From the NCBI GenBank assembly GCA_963169765.1, contig CAUJEN010000033.1, positions 1 to 64,000 of the forward strand: a DNA stretch of 64,000 nucleotides. The letters run 5' to 3'. Shown here piece after piece: positions 52,468 to 59,592 of this stretch (the first letter of the stretch is position 1; every line of letters starts with the position of its first letter). Position numbers and translations under genes: made by a program. Under the pieces are notes generated by a model. The model had not been told where the DNA came from, did no database searches, and was given only the letters and a program-made list of their open reading frames with translations. Source of the DNA: QWHO01 sp021404945. Lineage in GTDB: Bacteria; Vulcanimicrobiota; Xenobia; Xenobiales; QWHO01.

Positions 52468-53082
52468 TCAGACTTCGGGGCCTGCGCCACGAGCCAGGTC
52501 AAACCAGTGCGGTTTGCGGAATGGCTCGGGAGCCTCGATGCCAGGACTCGGTCCGGGGCCGGGCTCGGGGGCTTCGATGCCGATGGGCCAGGGCCGCGGA
52601 CGGGGCTCGGGAGCTTCGATGCCAGGACGGGGGCCGGGCTCGGGGGCCTCGATGCCGATGGGCCTGCCACCGTCTGCGTCACTGTCGGAGGGGTAGGCCA
52701 TGGTCACAATGATGGGCTCGGGAGCCTCGATGCCAGGCCGGCCGCCGTCGGCGTCACTGTCGGACGGATAGGCCATCGTCTGAAGACCGCCGTCGCCCGG
52801 GACCTGGCCTTCGAGAAAGCCCTCGAAGAACGGGCGTGGCTCAGGGGCCTCGATACCCCATCCGCCCGCTGAGCCCACGCCGCCCGGAGGAACCGCAGCC
52901 CAAAGCTGATGAACCGGCGTCGGCTGCACGGCCACGTCCAGTGGATGTACCGCCGCCCCGACATCCCCTCGGATTGCGGGGGGCGACGACTGCACAGGGT
53001 TCCCGGTGGTGACCTGAGAGAGGGCAAAGGGGCTTCGTACGGCGTTGCTCTGCGATGCCTGGACTTCACGAATCGACGACAA
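52468..53082 (-). CDS. Multi-core graspetide (marinostatin-like) precursor
   Basis: The 204-residue product starts at TTG 53082 with GGAGG nine bases upstream. Residues 1-83 are a leader. PFFEGFLEGQ (84-93) matches the PFFxxFLExQ helix recognised by microviridin ligases. Two cores follow: T102-M-A-Y-P-S-D-S-D-A-D112 and T127-M-A-Y-P-S-D-S-D-A-D137. Six copies of GIEAPEP (76-187) surround and follow the cores. Marinostatin's core is T-M-R-Y-P-S-D-S-D-E with two esters; here Ala replaces the Arg. The precursor is unusually long. The ATP-grasp ligase gene follows on the same strand. Confidence 0.87.
   Translation of the reverse strand: MSSIREVQASQSNAVRSPFALSQVTTGNPVQSSPPAIRGDVGAAVHPLDVAVQPTPVHQLWAAVPPGGVGSAGGWGIEAPEPRPFFEGFLEGQVPGDGGLQTMAYPSDSDADGGRPGIEAPEPIIVTMAYPSDSDADGGRPIGIEAPEPGPRPGIEAPEPRPRPWPIGIEAPEPGPGPSPGIEAPEPFRKPHWFDLARGAGPEV
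52480..52860 (-). repeat. GIEAPEP-coding repeats
   Basis: Six copies of the heptapeptide GIEAPEP are encoded here, most within GGCTCGGGAGCCTCGATGCC-like DNA, separated by Pro/Arg/Gly spacers. The first lies just before the leader recognition motif and the rest follow the cores. They are not known from characterised precursors and could be follower elements, spacers or binding sites. Confidence 0.8.
52672..52779 (-). other. Two identical graspetide core peptides (main precursor)
   Basis: Core 1 is encoded at 52747-52779 and core 2 at 52672-52704, both TMAYPSDSDAD. Their identity at protein level and close DNA similarity suggests a recent duplication together with one GIEAPEP unit. Expected links by analogy with marinostatin are Thr to the first core Asp and Ser to a later Asp. 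Confidence 0.8.
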
Positions 53083-53430
53083 GCTGGAAATCCTCCGACC
53101 CTTGTTGTGCCTGTTATCACTCTAAGGGGTGCCGGTGACAAGATGGATACAACCGGGGTATCCGTTTGGTAACAGATGTTAAATTCTGACTCTTGAGAGA
53201 GGTTCCCTTGAGAGGGAAGTCGCAAGCGATCAGCAGTTTTTCCAACGCTGCGCGCCCTGGAGGAGAGTCTACGCCGCTCAGGGCGAGGTGCGCGCTCCTG
53301 TCGCGAGGTCATGCGCCGCTTCTTGTGGGGCAGCCGCAGCACCTCGCAAGCCGGGCGCCCAGGCGCGTCCCTTTCATTCTGATATGCACCTTTTTCAGGC
53401 AAGAGAGCCTGGGAGCGCAGCGGTAAACCC
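53083..53430. other. Gene-free stretch upstream of the graspetide precursor
   Basis: No gene was found. Toward its left side it holds the putative precursor promoter and ribosome site; its right end meets repeat copy D. Local AT content is higher around 53160-53210. Confidence 0.5.
53113..53141 (-). promoter_or_regulatory. Putative sigma-70-type promoter of the graspetide operon
   Basis: On the minus strand TTGTCA (53141-53136) and GATAAC (53118-53113) are separated by 17 bases, matching five and four of six consensus positions. Transcription would begin about 25 bases before the TTG start at 53082, whose GGAGG ribosome site lies at 53092-53096. Prediction only. Confidence 0.4.
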
Positions 53431-53690
53431 GGTTGACACGGTTTGCCGGCTGCGCGACGCCCAACAGTTGTGCTGGAAGCCCTGCCGCCTAGAATATCTT
53501 GTGGTGGCGGAGGCGGGGGTAGGGGCCCCCGAGGGCGTAGCCCCTCCGACACCACATGGGGGGGTTGCGGCCGGACTTGTAAAGTGCAAGGCCTTTGGTC
53601 TTGCACTTTACAACGCGCTGGAACGCAGTTCCGGCGCGTTCGTTAGATTGTGCCAATGTGCAAGACCAAAGTGCGAGCGCAATAATTTAG
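53431..53690. repeat. Dispersed palindromic repeat, copy D
   Basis: This is the closest match to copy A, in the same orientation, with the same hairpin order and a roughly 30-base insertion in the central loop (GCGGGGGTAGGGGCCCCCGA region). The TAAAGTGCAAG/CTTGCACTTTA hairpin is perfectly kept (53580-53610), as is the terminal GAACGC/GCGTTC module. It lies between the subtilase gene and the graspetide precursor gene. Confidence 0.85.
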
Positions 53691-55669
53691 CGCGGCTCGC
53701 CCAGAACTTTGAGGCCCTTCAGGTAGATCCCATCGCGCCGGCCAAAGCCGCCGGAAATCAGCGTGAATTGGAACTGGATGTTCTTGCCGTCGTAGGCAGA
53801 CAGGTCCATCCCGTGCGGTTGCCAGTCCGACCGGCCGGTGAGCGAGCCGACCGGAGACCAGTTGCGGCCGCCGTCCTTGCTGACCTGGACCCAGACCACG
53901 TCGCCACCGCTGTCGTCCAGGTCGTGTTTGGCGTCAAAGACCAGCGTGGCGTTCTTCAGGCCTTTGAGCGAGAAGGGCTGGCTGGAGAGAACGCTGTTCT
54001 TGCCGGGTACCAGGTCCCCGCCCGGGCTATCGGTCCAGACGTCCCCCTCGACCTGGGCCCAGTCGCCCTGAATGGTCCACGAGGAAGGTCCCTCGTCCTG
54101 GAAGGCTTTCTGCGAGGCTATCACCTGGCCCCGGGCGCTGACCATCGGCGAGATATTCCCCACGTTGTCGCTGGCCTTGAGGGCCACATAGACCTCCTGG
54201 GCCAACTCCGAGGGACGCACGGGCAGGACGAGATTCTCGCGGCTGCCTCCCGAGCGCGGACCGGACACGGGCACGGCCCGGGCTTTCTGGAAGCTCTCCT
54301 CATCGGTCATGGGCCGGTCGCTGACGCGCAGGTCGTAACGGGAGGCCGTGCCCTGGCTCTGGTCGTCCCCCGGGGCGATCCAGGTCAGGGTCAGGCTGCG
54401 CGAGTCGCTGGACTGGACCTGGAACTGGCCGGGAGTACCCGGGGGGGTCTTATCGTCCTCCAGGCTGCGGGCCGCGTTCAAACGTCCGCCGGTGGCCACC
54501 ACGCCCTGCAAGGACTCGACCTGGTCCACGCCCGAAAGCAGGCGCTTCTTGATCTCCTCGTTGCTGGCCTGGGGGTAGAGGGTGGCGATCAACCCGGCCA
54601 CGCCGCTGACGTGGGGGCAGGCCATGGAGGTGCCGTTGAGAGACTCGGTTCCGCCCCCCGGGACGGTGGACACGATGTCCTGCCCGGGAGCGGCCAGGTC
54701 CACCGTGACGGCCCCGTAGTTGGAGAAACTGGCCCGCGAGTCGTTGCGTGTGGTGGCCGCCACGCTCACCATGTTGGGAAGGTCGTAGGTGCTGGGGTAG
54801 TGACCCTTCAGGTCGGTGTTGGTGCGACTGTTCCCGGCAGCCGCGATGTGCAGAGCCGTAGAGCCCGCAAAGGCGTCCTTGATCGCCTCGTTGTACTGGG
54901 TCCCGCCCCATGAGTTGGAGGTGATGCGGGCCCCCATCTTGTTGGCATACTCGAGTCCCTTGATAATGCTGGCGGCGCTGGTCCGGCCGTTATCGTCGAA
55001 GATCTTGATGGCCATGATGCGGGCCTGCCAGTTGACTCCCACCACGCCCTGTCCGTTGTTGCCCACGGCCCCGATGGTGCCGGCGGTGTGCGTGCCGTGG
55101 CGGTGCCCGTCCTGGACATTGCCGGAGTTGTCGTTGGGATTGTAGCCGTGGATGTCATCGACGACGCCGTTGCCGTCATCGTCGATCCCATTGCCGGGAA
55201 TCTCGCCCGTATTGGTCCACAGGTTGGACATCAGATCGGGGTGGGTGACATCCACGCCGGTGTCCAGCACCGCGATGACCGGCCCGCTGTTCGATCCGGT
55301 GGTGACGGCCCAGGCCTCGGGAGCGTGGATGGCCTGCATGCCCCACAACTCGTGGGAGAGGTCGTCGGGCCTGCGCTCCTGGACGTCGAGCTCGAAGATG
55401 TGGTTGGGGACCGCGTAGCGGACCCGAGGATCGTTCGCCAGCTTGTCCATGGCCTGCTCGGTGCTGGTGGACTCGGGCAGCTTCAGGTGCAGCACCGTGG
55501 CTCTCCCGTCCAGGCTGGAGCCGGGGTTGGGGAGCTCGAATCGATCGACGATCTGAGCCTCGAGGTCGCCGGCCACATCTGTTGCCAGGCTGGCTCCCTC
55601 GTTGAGTCGCACCAGAAGCTCGCCGGGACGATGCGCGCCCAGCTCCCGATGGGTTTGGGTAACGTTCAT
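53687..55669 (-). CDS. Subtilisin-like serine protease (S8) with C-terminal domains
   Basis: The 660-residue product lacks an obvious signal peptide. An I9-like propeptide (residues about 15-95, ending VRYAVPNHIFELD) is followed by the catalytic domain: Asp136 in VIAVLDTGVD, His191 in HGTHTAG, oxyanion Asn280 in AAAGNS, and Ser348 in NGTSMACPHVSG. A fibronectin type III-like domain (about 420-520) and a jelly-roll-like C-terminal domain (about 540-660, LVFDAKHDLDDSGGDVVWVQVSKDGGRNWSPV) complete it. It is the nearest gene upstream of the graspetide operon on the same strand. Marinostatins inhibit subtilisins, so it may be a target, a processing enzyme or simply a neighbour. Confidence 0.95.
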   Translation of the reverse strand: MNVTQTHRELGAHRPGELLVRLNEGASLATDVAGDLEAQIVDRFELPNPGSSLDGRATVLHLKLPESTSTEQAMDKLANDPRVRYAVPNHIFELDVQERRPDDLSHELWGMQAIHAPEAWAVTTGSNSGPVIAVLDTGVDVTHPDLMSNLWTNTGEIPGNGIDDDGNGVVDDIHGYNPNDNSGNVQDGHRHGTHTAGTIGAVGNNGQGVVGVNWQARIMAIKIFDDNGRTSAASIIKGLEYANKMGARITSNSWGGTQYNEAIKDAFAGSTALHIAAAGNSRTNTDLKGHYPSTYDLPNMVSVAATTRNDSRASFSNYGAVTVDLAAPGQDIVSTVPGGGTESLNGTSMACPHVSGVAGLIATLYPQASNEEIKKRLLSGVDQVESLQGVVATGGRLNAARSLEDDKTPPGTPGQFQVQSSDSRSLTLTWIAPGDDQSQGTASRYDLRVSDRPMTDEESFQKARAVPVSGPRSGGSRENLVLPVRPSELAQEVYVALKASDNVGNISPMVSARGQVIASQKAFQDEGPSSWTIQGDWAQVEGDVWTDSPGGDLVPGKNSVLSSQPFSLKGLKNATLVFDAKHDLDDSGGDVVWVQVSKDGGRNWSPVGSLTGRSDWQPHGMDLSAYDGKNIQFQFTLISGGFGRRDGIYLKGLKVLGEPR

Positions 55670-55704
55670 TGGTTTCCTCCTTAAATTCGTTTCTACGGAT
55701 TGGG

Positions 55705-55902
55705 TCAGGCGCCCGGGATGCGCACCAGTTTCTGGTGCCCTTCCGAGGTCCCGATCAGATAGCCAGAGTAGATGCCGTCGTCGGTTTTCGTGAGATCAGC
55801 CGAGCTCTGGGGGGGCAGGTCGCGGATGGCGCCCTGAGAGATGCGCACTTTGATTTCCTGGCGGGCCAGCTCGACCGCTTCCTGGTCGATCGGCTCCCAC
55901 AT
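55705..55902 (-). CDS. Small hypothetical protein
   Basis: The 65-residue product (MWEPIDQEAVELARQEIKVR...) has a charged helical start followed by a beta-like part with DGIYSGYLIGTSEGHQKLVRI. No motif was recognised. ATG 55902 was preferred to a TTG six bases earlier. It lies 6 bases after the stop of the preceding co-directional gene and 35 bases before the subtilase start, so it is part of the same transcript; a small partner or inhibitor of the protease is possible but unsupported. Confidence 0.6.
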   Translation of the reverse strand: MWEPIDQEAVELARQEIKVRISQGAIRDLPPQSSADLTKTDDGIYSGYLIGTSEGHQKLVRIPGA

Positions 55903-55908
55903 GCTCAA

Positions 55909-56316
55909 TCAGCCTTTCAAAGTGTCCTGAAGGAACTGGTCATAGGAGACAACCATGTCCACCGAGCGCTGGGCGGCCACCGGCAGGCCGTTGGCATAGC
56001 CCTCCCGGGCTCCCTGGTAGGCACCCACGGCCAATCCCACGGCCGTCGCCAGGGGCGTGGCCAGCAGGGCCACGGCCGGGATGATGAGGGAGGTCGTCGT
56101 TTTATAGGCCAGGGTCTTTTCCGAGGTCCACAGGTCGCTGTAAGCCTTGGCCACCAGCTGGGGGGTGCGAATCAGCGTGGCTCCGCCGATCCCGACGCCA
56201 TCCACCAGGCCGCCGACGATGGCCCCCGCGGCTCCCTCGGCCAGCCGGGCAGACCGGGATATGGTGCTTGCCCCGCCAAAGGCCGGGGAGGGGTGGCTGG
56301 TGATGGTCATGTTCAT
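55909..56316 (-). CDS. Small Gly/Ala-rich hydrophobic protein with MTITS-type N-terminus
   Basis: From ATG 56316 (AGGAGA nine bases upstream) the 135-residue product begins MNMTITSHPSPAFGG. It has two Gly/Ala-rich hydrophobic segments (LAEGAAGAIVGGLVDGVGIGGATLI and LIIPAVALLATPLATAVGLAVGAYQGAREGY) that look like membrane-interacting hairpins. Its start overlaps the upstream stop (ATGA). The upstream gene's product also begins MTITS, suggesting a shared N-terminal tag. Confidence 0.65.
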   Translation of the reverse strand: MNMTITSHPSPAFGGASTISRSARLAEGAAGAIVGGLVDGVGIGGATLIRTPQLVAKAYSDLWTSEKTLAYKTTTSLIIPAVALLATPLATAVGLAVGAYQGAREGYANGLPVAAQRSVDMVVSYDQFLQDTLKG

Positions 56317-57011
56317 GGCTGTTTCTCCTGCCTGGCCGACGTTGTGGGCGGCGCGGGCTTCTCGGATGTCCCGGGCTGCTCGGTGTGCTCGGGTTTCTCG
56401 AGCTTCTGGGGCTTCTCGGGCTTCTGGGGCTTCTCGGGCTTCTCGGGTGTCTCGGGCTTCTCGGGTGTCTCGAGCTTGGGCTCCGGCCGGAGATCGAGCC
56501 ACACGCTGCGGCCTGCATCCCGGACCAGCCCCAGCGGCTGCAGGGCGACCACGTCCAGAGCGTCCTTGGGATGGTCGTAGAGAATCTTAGTGCCCAGCAG
56601 CGTGTAACCCCCGGTGCTGAGGAAGGCCCCTACCAGAGGGCTGGAGACGGCCGCCACCGCAAGCAGGGAGATCGAGATCCCCATGTGGAGCGCGCCGTCG
56701 AGCACCTGGTGCACGTCGGAACGGCGCATTCCTTCGCGCAACTCGCCATAGCCCGAGATGAGACCCAGTCCGCCCACGATTCCTCCCACCAGCTTGCCGG
56801 CCGTGGGCGGAAGCACTCCGGGCGTCCCGGCCGCCAGTGCGACTGCGAAGAGAAGGTCACGACGGCCACTGCGGGCGCTGTCGCGAAAGTGGCTCTTCGG
56901 CTCGGGCGGTGGGGGCGCGGGCGGGGGAGTGGGCTCGGGAGCCGGGGGAGGCTCGCTTGGAGCTAGAGCCCGGGATGCCATCCTGGGAAGGGCGGGGCTG
57001 GTGATGGTCAT
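56313..57011 (-). CDS. Gly/Ala-rich membrane-interacting protein with Pro/Lys repeats
   Basis: The 232-residue product begins MTITSPALPRM, then a Pro-rich stretch (PPPAPEPTPPPAPPPPEP) and a Gly/Ala-rich hydrophobic core (LLFAVALAAGTPGVLPPTAGKLVGGIVGGLGLISG; later SISLLAVAAVSSPLVGAFLSTGGYTLLG). The C-terminus is a low-complexity run of E-K-P/Q-K-P triplet units (about 180-215). A good ribosome site (GGAGG) precedes it. It is coupled to the next MTITS gene by ATGA. Function unknown. Confidence 0.65.
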   Translation of the reverse strand: MTITSPALPRMASRALAPSEPPPAPEPTPPPAPPPPEPKSHFRDSARSGRRDLLFAVALAAGTPGVLPPTAGKLVGGIVGGLGLISGYGELREGMRRSDVHQVLDGALHMGISISLLAVAAVSSPLVGAFLSTGGYTLLGTKILYDHPKDALDVVALQPLGLVRDAGRSVWLDLRPEPKLETPEKPETPEKPEKPQKPEKPQKLEKPEHTEQPGTSEKPAPPTTSARQEKQP

Positions 57012-57507
57012 GATAAGAAATCCTCCTTGGTTGCTCGGGTTGGGCGATCATGCCTTGCCAGAGACTTGTGGTTGTCATCGAGACGTCTTGGAGGACCCCG
57101 AGCTGTAAACCGGGACGGACCGCTCGGCCTTCGGGCGCGTTCGGGCGAGCGGTCAGCCAGGGCGGATGGAGCGGATTGATACCGGTCTCCCGGCGTTACC
57201 GTTCCCACCGGGCGGTATACCGCCTGCTCAGCCCGGTAACGCTGCCAGACCGGTAAGGGCGGAGGGGGTGGACTGATACCGGTCTCCCGGCGTTACCGTT
57301 CCCACCGGGCGGTATACCGCCTGCTCGGCCCGGTAACGCTGCCAGACCGGTAAGGGCGGATGGAGCGGATTGGCAGTTCTTCTTCAACAGGTTGTGACTC
57401 GGTCACGTGATCCCACTGTTTTGATTGGCGCGACTCGAGCTCGATTGCTGCCCCAGAAAGGAAGAAGGAGAGCCTGCTGGCTCTCCTCGTGCCTCCACTT
57501 GGGTGCG
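57012..57507. other. Intergenic region with tandem palindromic repeats
   Basis: These 496 bases lie between two co-directional Gly/Ala-rich protein genes. The region holds the 97-bp tandem repeat described separately and no supportable gene. A short inverted repeat (CGCTCGGCCTTCGGGCG, then CGTTCGGGCGAGCG) lies at 57121-57151. Confidence 0.55.
57161..57374. repeat. 97-bp tandem repeat with long imperfect inverted repeats
   Basis: Two full units (57161-57257 and 57258-57355, period 97) and a 19-base partial third are nearly identical. In each, ACCGGTCTCCCGGCGTTACC and its counterpart CGGTAACGCTGCCAGACCGG form an imperfect 21-bp inverted repeat around a central palindrome GGGCGGTATACCGCC. The units could fold into long hairpins, as DNA cruciforms or RNA. 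Placement between genes suggests a regulatory or mobile palindromic unit. Confidence 0.85.
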
Positions 57508-58188
57508 TTATGCCGTGTGCTGGTCGCAAGCCGGAGCCATCCAGTTAGCCAGGCGCTCGACATTGCGAGTACCCCAATCATATCCGGCCTGAAAGCTCTG
57601 GGGGGCAGCCGCACTGCTTGCGAACACGCCGGCCGACAGCCCCACGACCTCACCCACCAGTCCCCGAGCCACATTCGCAGCAATGCCCTGGCCCTGGGAG
57701 ATCGGCTCGGGCAGTTTGGCCAGGCTGGCCCCCACCCACTCGTCGGCGCTTGCGCGGATCTGCTGCTGGAAAGTCGGAGCAGCCGATTTCCAGTCCTGGG
57801 CCCCGATCAGGGCATTGGTGACCGCGCCCGCAGCGGCACCTTGGACAGGGCTGAGGGCCAGAGCCCCATAGCCGCAGCCCCCAGCCAGGGCTCCGGTAGC
57901 CGCCAGGTTCGCTGTCATGGCGACCTTGAAAGCGAGGTCCGCCTGGTCGTCCTTGAGACCGGTAGCCTTGACGATACCCTGGCCGGCCCCGGCGCATCCG
58001 CCCACGATCATCCGGTTGAAGGTCAGGGCAAGGCCGCTGACCACTCCGATCGTGCGACTGGCGGCCTCGAAAACGATTCCTCGCTCGACGCGGTCGACCG
58101 TTTCGGTGGAGGCATCCTGGGGAATCTGGCTCGCGGACGGCAGGGGGATGTGGATGCGATTGCTGTTCGTGCAGGTTGCGATATTCAT
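57508..58188 (-). CDS. Gly/Ala-rich hydrophobic hypothetical protein
   Basis: The 226-residue product (MNIATCTNSNRIHIPLPSASQ...) has GGAG ribosome-site sequence upstream. It contains several Gly/Ala-rich hydrophobic stretches (TIGVVSGLALTFNRMIVGGCAGAGQGIV; AATGALAGGCGYGALALSPVQGAAAGAVTNAL) and a second half with VARGLVGEVVGLSAGVFASSAAAP. It is stylistically like the two proteins before the subtilase and like that at 38785-39744. No function assigned; membrane-active or surface roles are possible. Confidence 0.62.
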   Translation of the reverse strand: MNIATCTNSNRIHIPLPSASQIPQDASTETVDRVERGIVFEAASRTIGVVSGLALTFNRMIVGGCAGAGQGIVKATGLKDDQADLAFKVAMTANLAATGALAGGCGYGALALSPVQGAAAGAVTNALIGAQDWKSAAPTFQQQIRASADEWVGASLAKLPEPISQGQGIAANVARGLVGEVVGLSAGVFASSAAAPQSFQAGYDWGTRNVERLANWMAPACDQHTA

Positions 58189-58211
58189 TTGTAGGGCTCC
58201 TTTTGATTGAT

Positions 58212-59300
58212 TTAACTAACTTTGCGGAAGGCGGGTGGGGCCAGGAGCCGGTCGTATGCCTCGCCCAGGACGGTGGGCCGGAATCCCAGCTCGCTCTGGA
58301 AATGGGCCACCGCATCGCGATAAAGGCGTCGGGCCTCCGACTCTCGACCCTGGCCGATCTGAGCGGCCAGCAGATCGGCCCAGGCCTGCTCGCAAAGGTC
58401 GTCATGCTGCAGAGCGCGTCGCGCAGTCTGCTCAGCCAACTGGGGATGGCCCAGGGTCAGCTGACAGTTGGTCAGCACGTGCAGTAGATTGCCCCGGGCA
58501 GCCGCCAGGCGTGCTCGAAGCGGCTGGATCCAGGCATCCTCCAATCCCTCGAGGAACGGGGCCCGATAGAGGCTGTCTGCCGAACTGGCCAGATGCAAAG
58601 CTTCCAGTGGCTGATGGTATTGGAGCTTGCGGGCTTGCTCGGCGGCCCGCTCGAAGGAGTCCACGTCGGTTTCAAAACGCGAATCCAGGCTGAGGGCATC
58701 CTGCACGCGACAGCGTAGCAGACCTTCTCCCGGTAGGCCCAGCAGATCACGGAGCGCGTAGCGGATCTGATAGATACAGTTGCGTAGTGACGATCTGCCT
58801 CGACCGGGCGTCAACTCGGGCCAGAGCATCTCGATGGCGGCCGCGCAGCTGACGGGTGCTCCCTGGCGTCCGACCAGGTAAGCGAAGAGCCGCATCGCTT
58901 TGGCGCTGGGCCAGCGTTCCGGGGTTAAGGTTCGGCACTGGTAGCTCAGGCGCAGGGCACCGAACAGCTCAGCCCGAGGCTGCTCGGCCCAGACGGCTGC
59001 GGGGCTTGCTGTGCTGGGACGGGCCAGGTTGCGCAGCCCTTGGAGCACGGAGACCCGAGCCAGCCGCATCCAGCTGTCTCCCTGTCCCAATTTCTCCATG
59101 ATCTGCTCCAGCTGCCCGAGCCTCGTCACCTCGTGCATTCCGGCCCGGACCTGGGTATCGGAGATCTCTGCCAGCTGAAGGAGTACCTCAGCGGCCTGTT
59201 CCATCTCCTCGCATTCGAGCAACTGGCGAAAGTAGAGCTGCAGAGCCTTCGTCTCATCCTCCGGACTCTGTGGTGGTTCGTTGAAGAAGTTCGCGTTCAC
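58212..59300 (-). CDS. BTAD-type (SARP-like) transcriptional activator
   Basis: The product of about 362 residues starts at GTG 59300 with GGAGG six bases upstream. Residues about 1-90 are helical. A winged-helix DNA-binding domain of the OmpR/SARP kind follows (LFGALRLSYQCRTLTPERWPSAKAMRLFAYLVGRQG, then LRNCIYQIRYALRDLLG), and the C-terminal half is a BTAD helical domain (FETDVDSFERAAEQARKL, SLYRAPFLEGLEDAWIQPLRARL). Such proteins often activate secondary-metabolite or toxin loci. It is 23 bases upstream of the Gly/Ala-rich gene and divergent from the very long Pro-rich gene, either of which it could control. Confidence 0.85.
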   Translation of the reverse strand: MNANFFNEPPQSPEDETKALQLYFRQLLECEEMEQAAEVLLQLAEISDTQVRAGMHEVTRLGQLEQIMEKLGQGDSWMRLARVSVLQGLRNLARPSTASPAAVWAEQPRAELFGALRLSYQCRTLTPERWPSAKAMRLFAYLVGRQGAPVSCAAAIEMLWPELTPGRGRSSLRNCIYQIRYALRDLLGLPGEGLLRCRVQDALSLDSRFETDVDSFERAAEQARKLQYHQPLEALHLASSADSLYRAPFLEGLEDAWIQPLRARLAAARGNLLHVLTNCQLTLGHPQLAEQTARRALQHDDLCEQAWADLLAAQIGQGRESEARRLYRDAVAHFQSELGFRPTVLGEAYDRLLAPPAFRKVS

Positions 59301-59592
59301 GGTAACCTCCGAATCTGTCTGCCTCATGAGACGGCGCCGGCGTCTCTCTACGGGGATCCGGGGCGTCGCGGGAGCGTTGAATTCGCGCCTACCAGATGAA
59401 CAGTTGATGAACGTCGGGTCGACTGACCCGGGTGCTGGAACGGCTGCTCGGCCTGTGGATTCCTCGGTCTCGGCCAGGCGCTGGCGATTCTCGCCCGTCT
59501 CCGCCTGTCAGGCTCTGCTAGACTGAGAGGCGGAAGGGAGGGATAATCTACCCAGCTATCGCCATTGGAGGTCTGCAAGGTTGGCTTTCTTA

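Noticed and set aside
52480..52700. The GIEAPEP region as a plain low-complexity artefact of GC-rich DNA
   Set aside because: The gene has a GGAGG ribosome site, a leader motif matching a second precursor elsewhere in the window, and an ATP-grasp ligase immediately downstream.
53395..53646. Short open frames within repeat copy D
   Set aside because: Copies A and D do not keep any shared reading frame because the loop insert differs, so the repeat is not coding.
57161..57374. CRISPR array
   Set aside because: Two complete 97-base units are repeated in full with no unique spacers.
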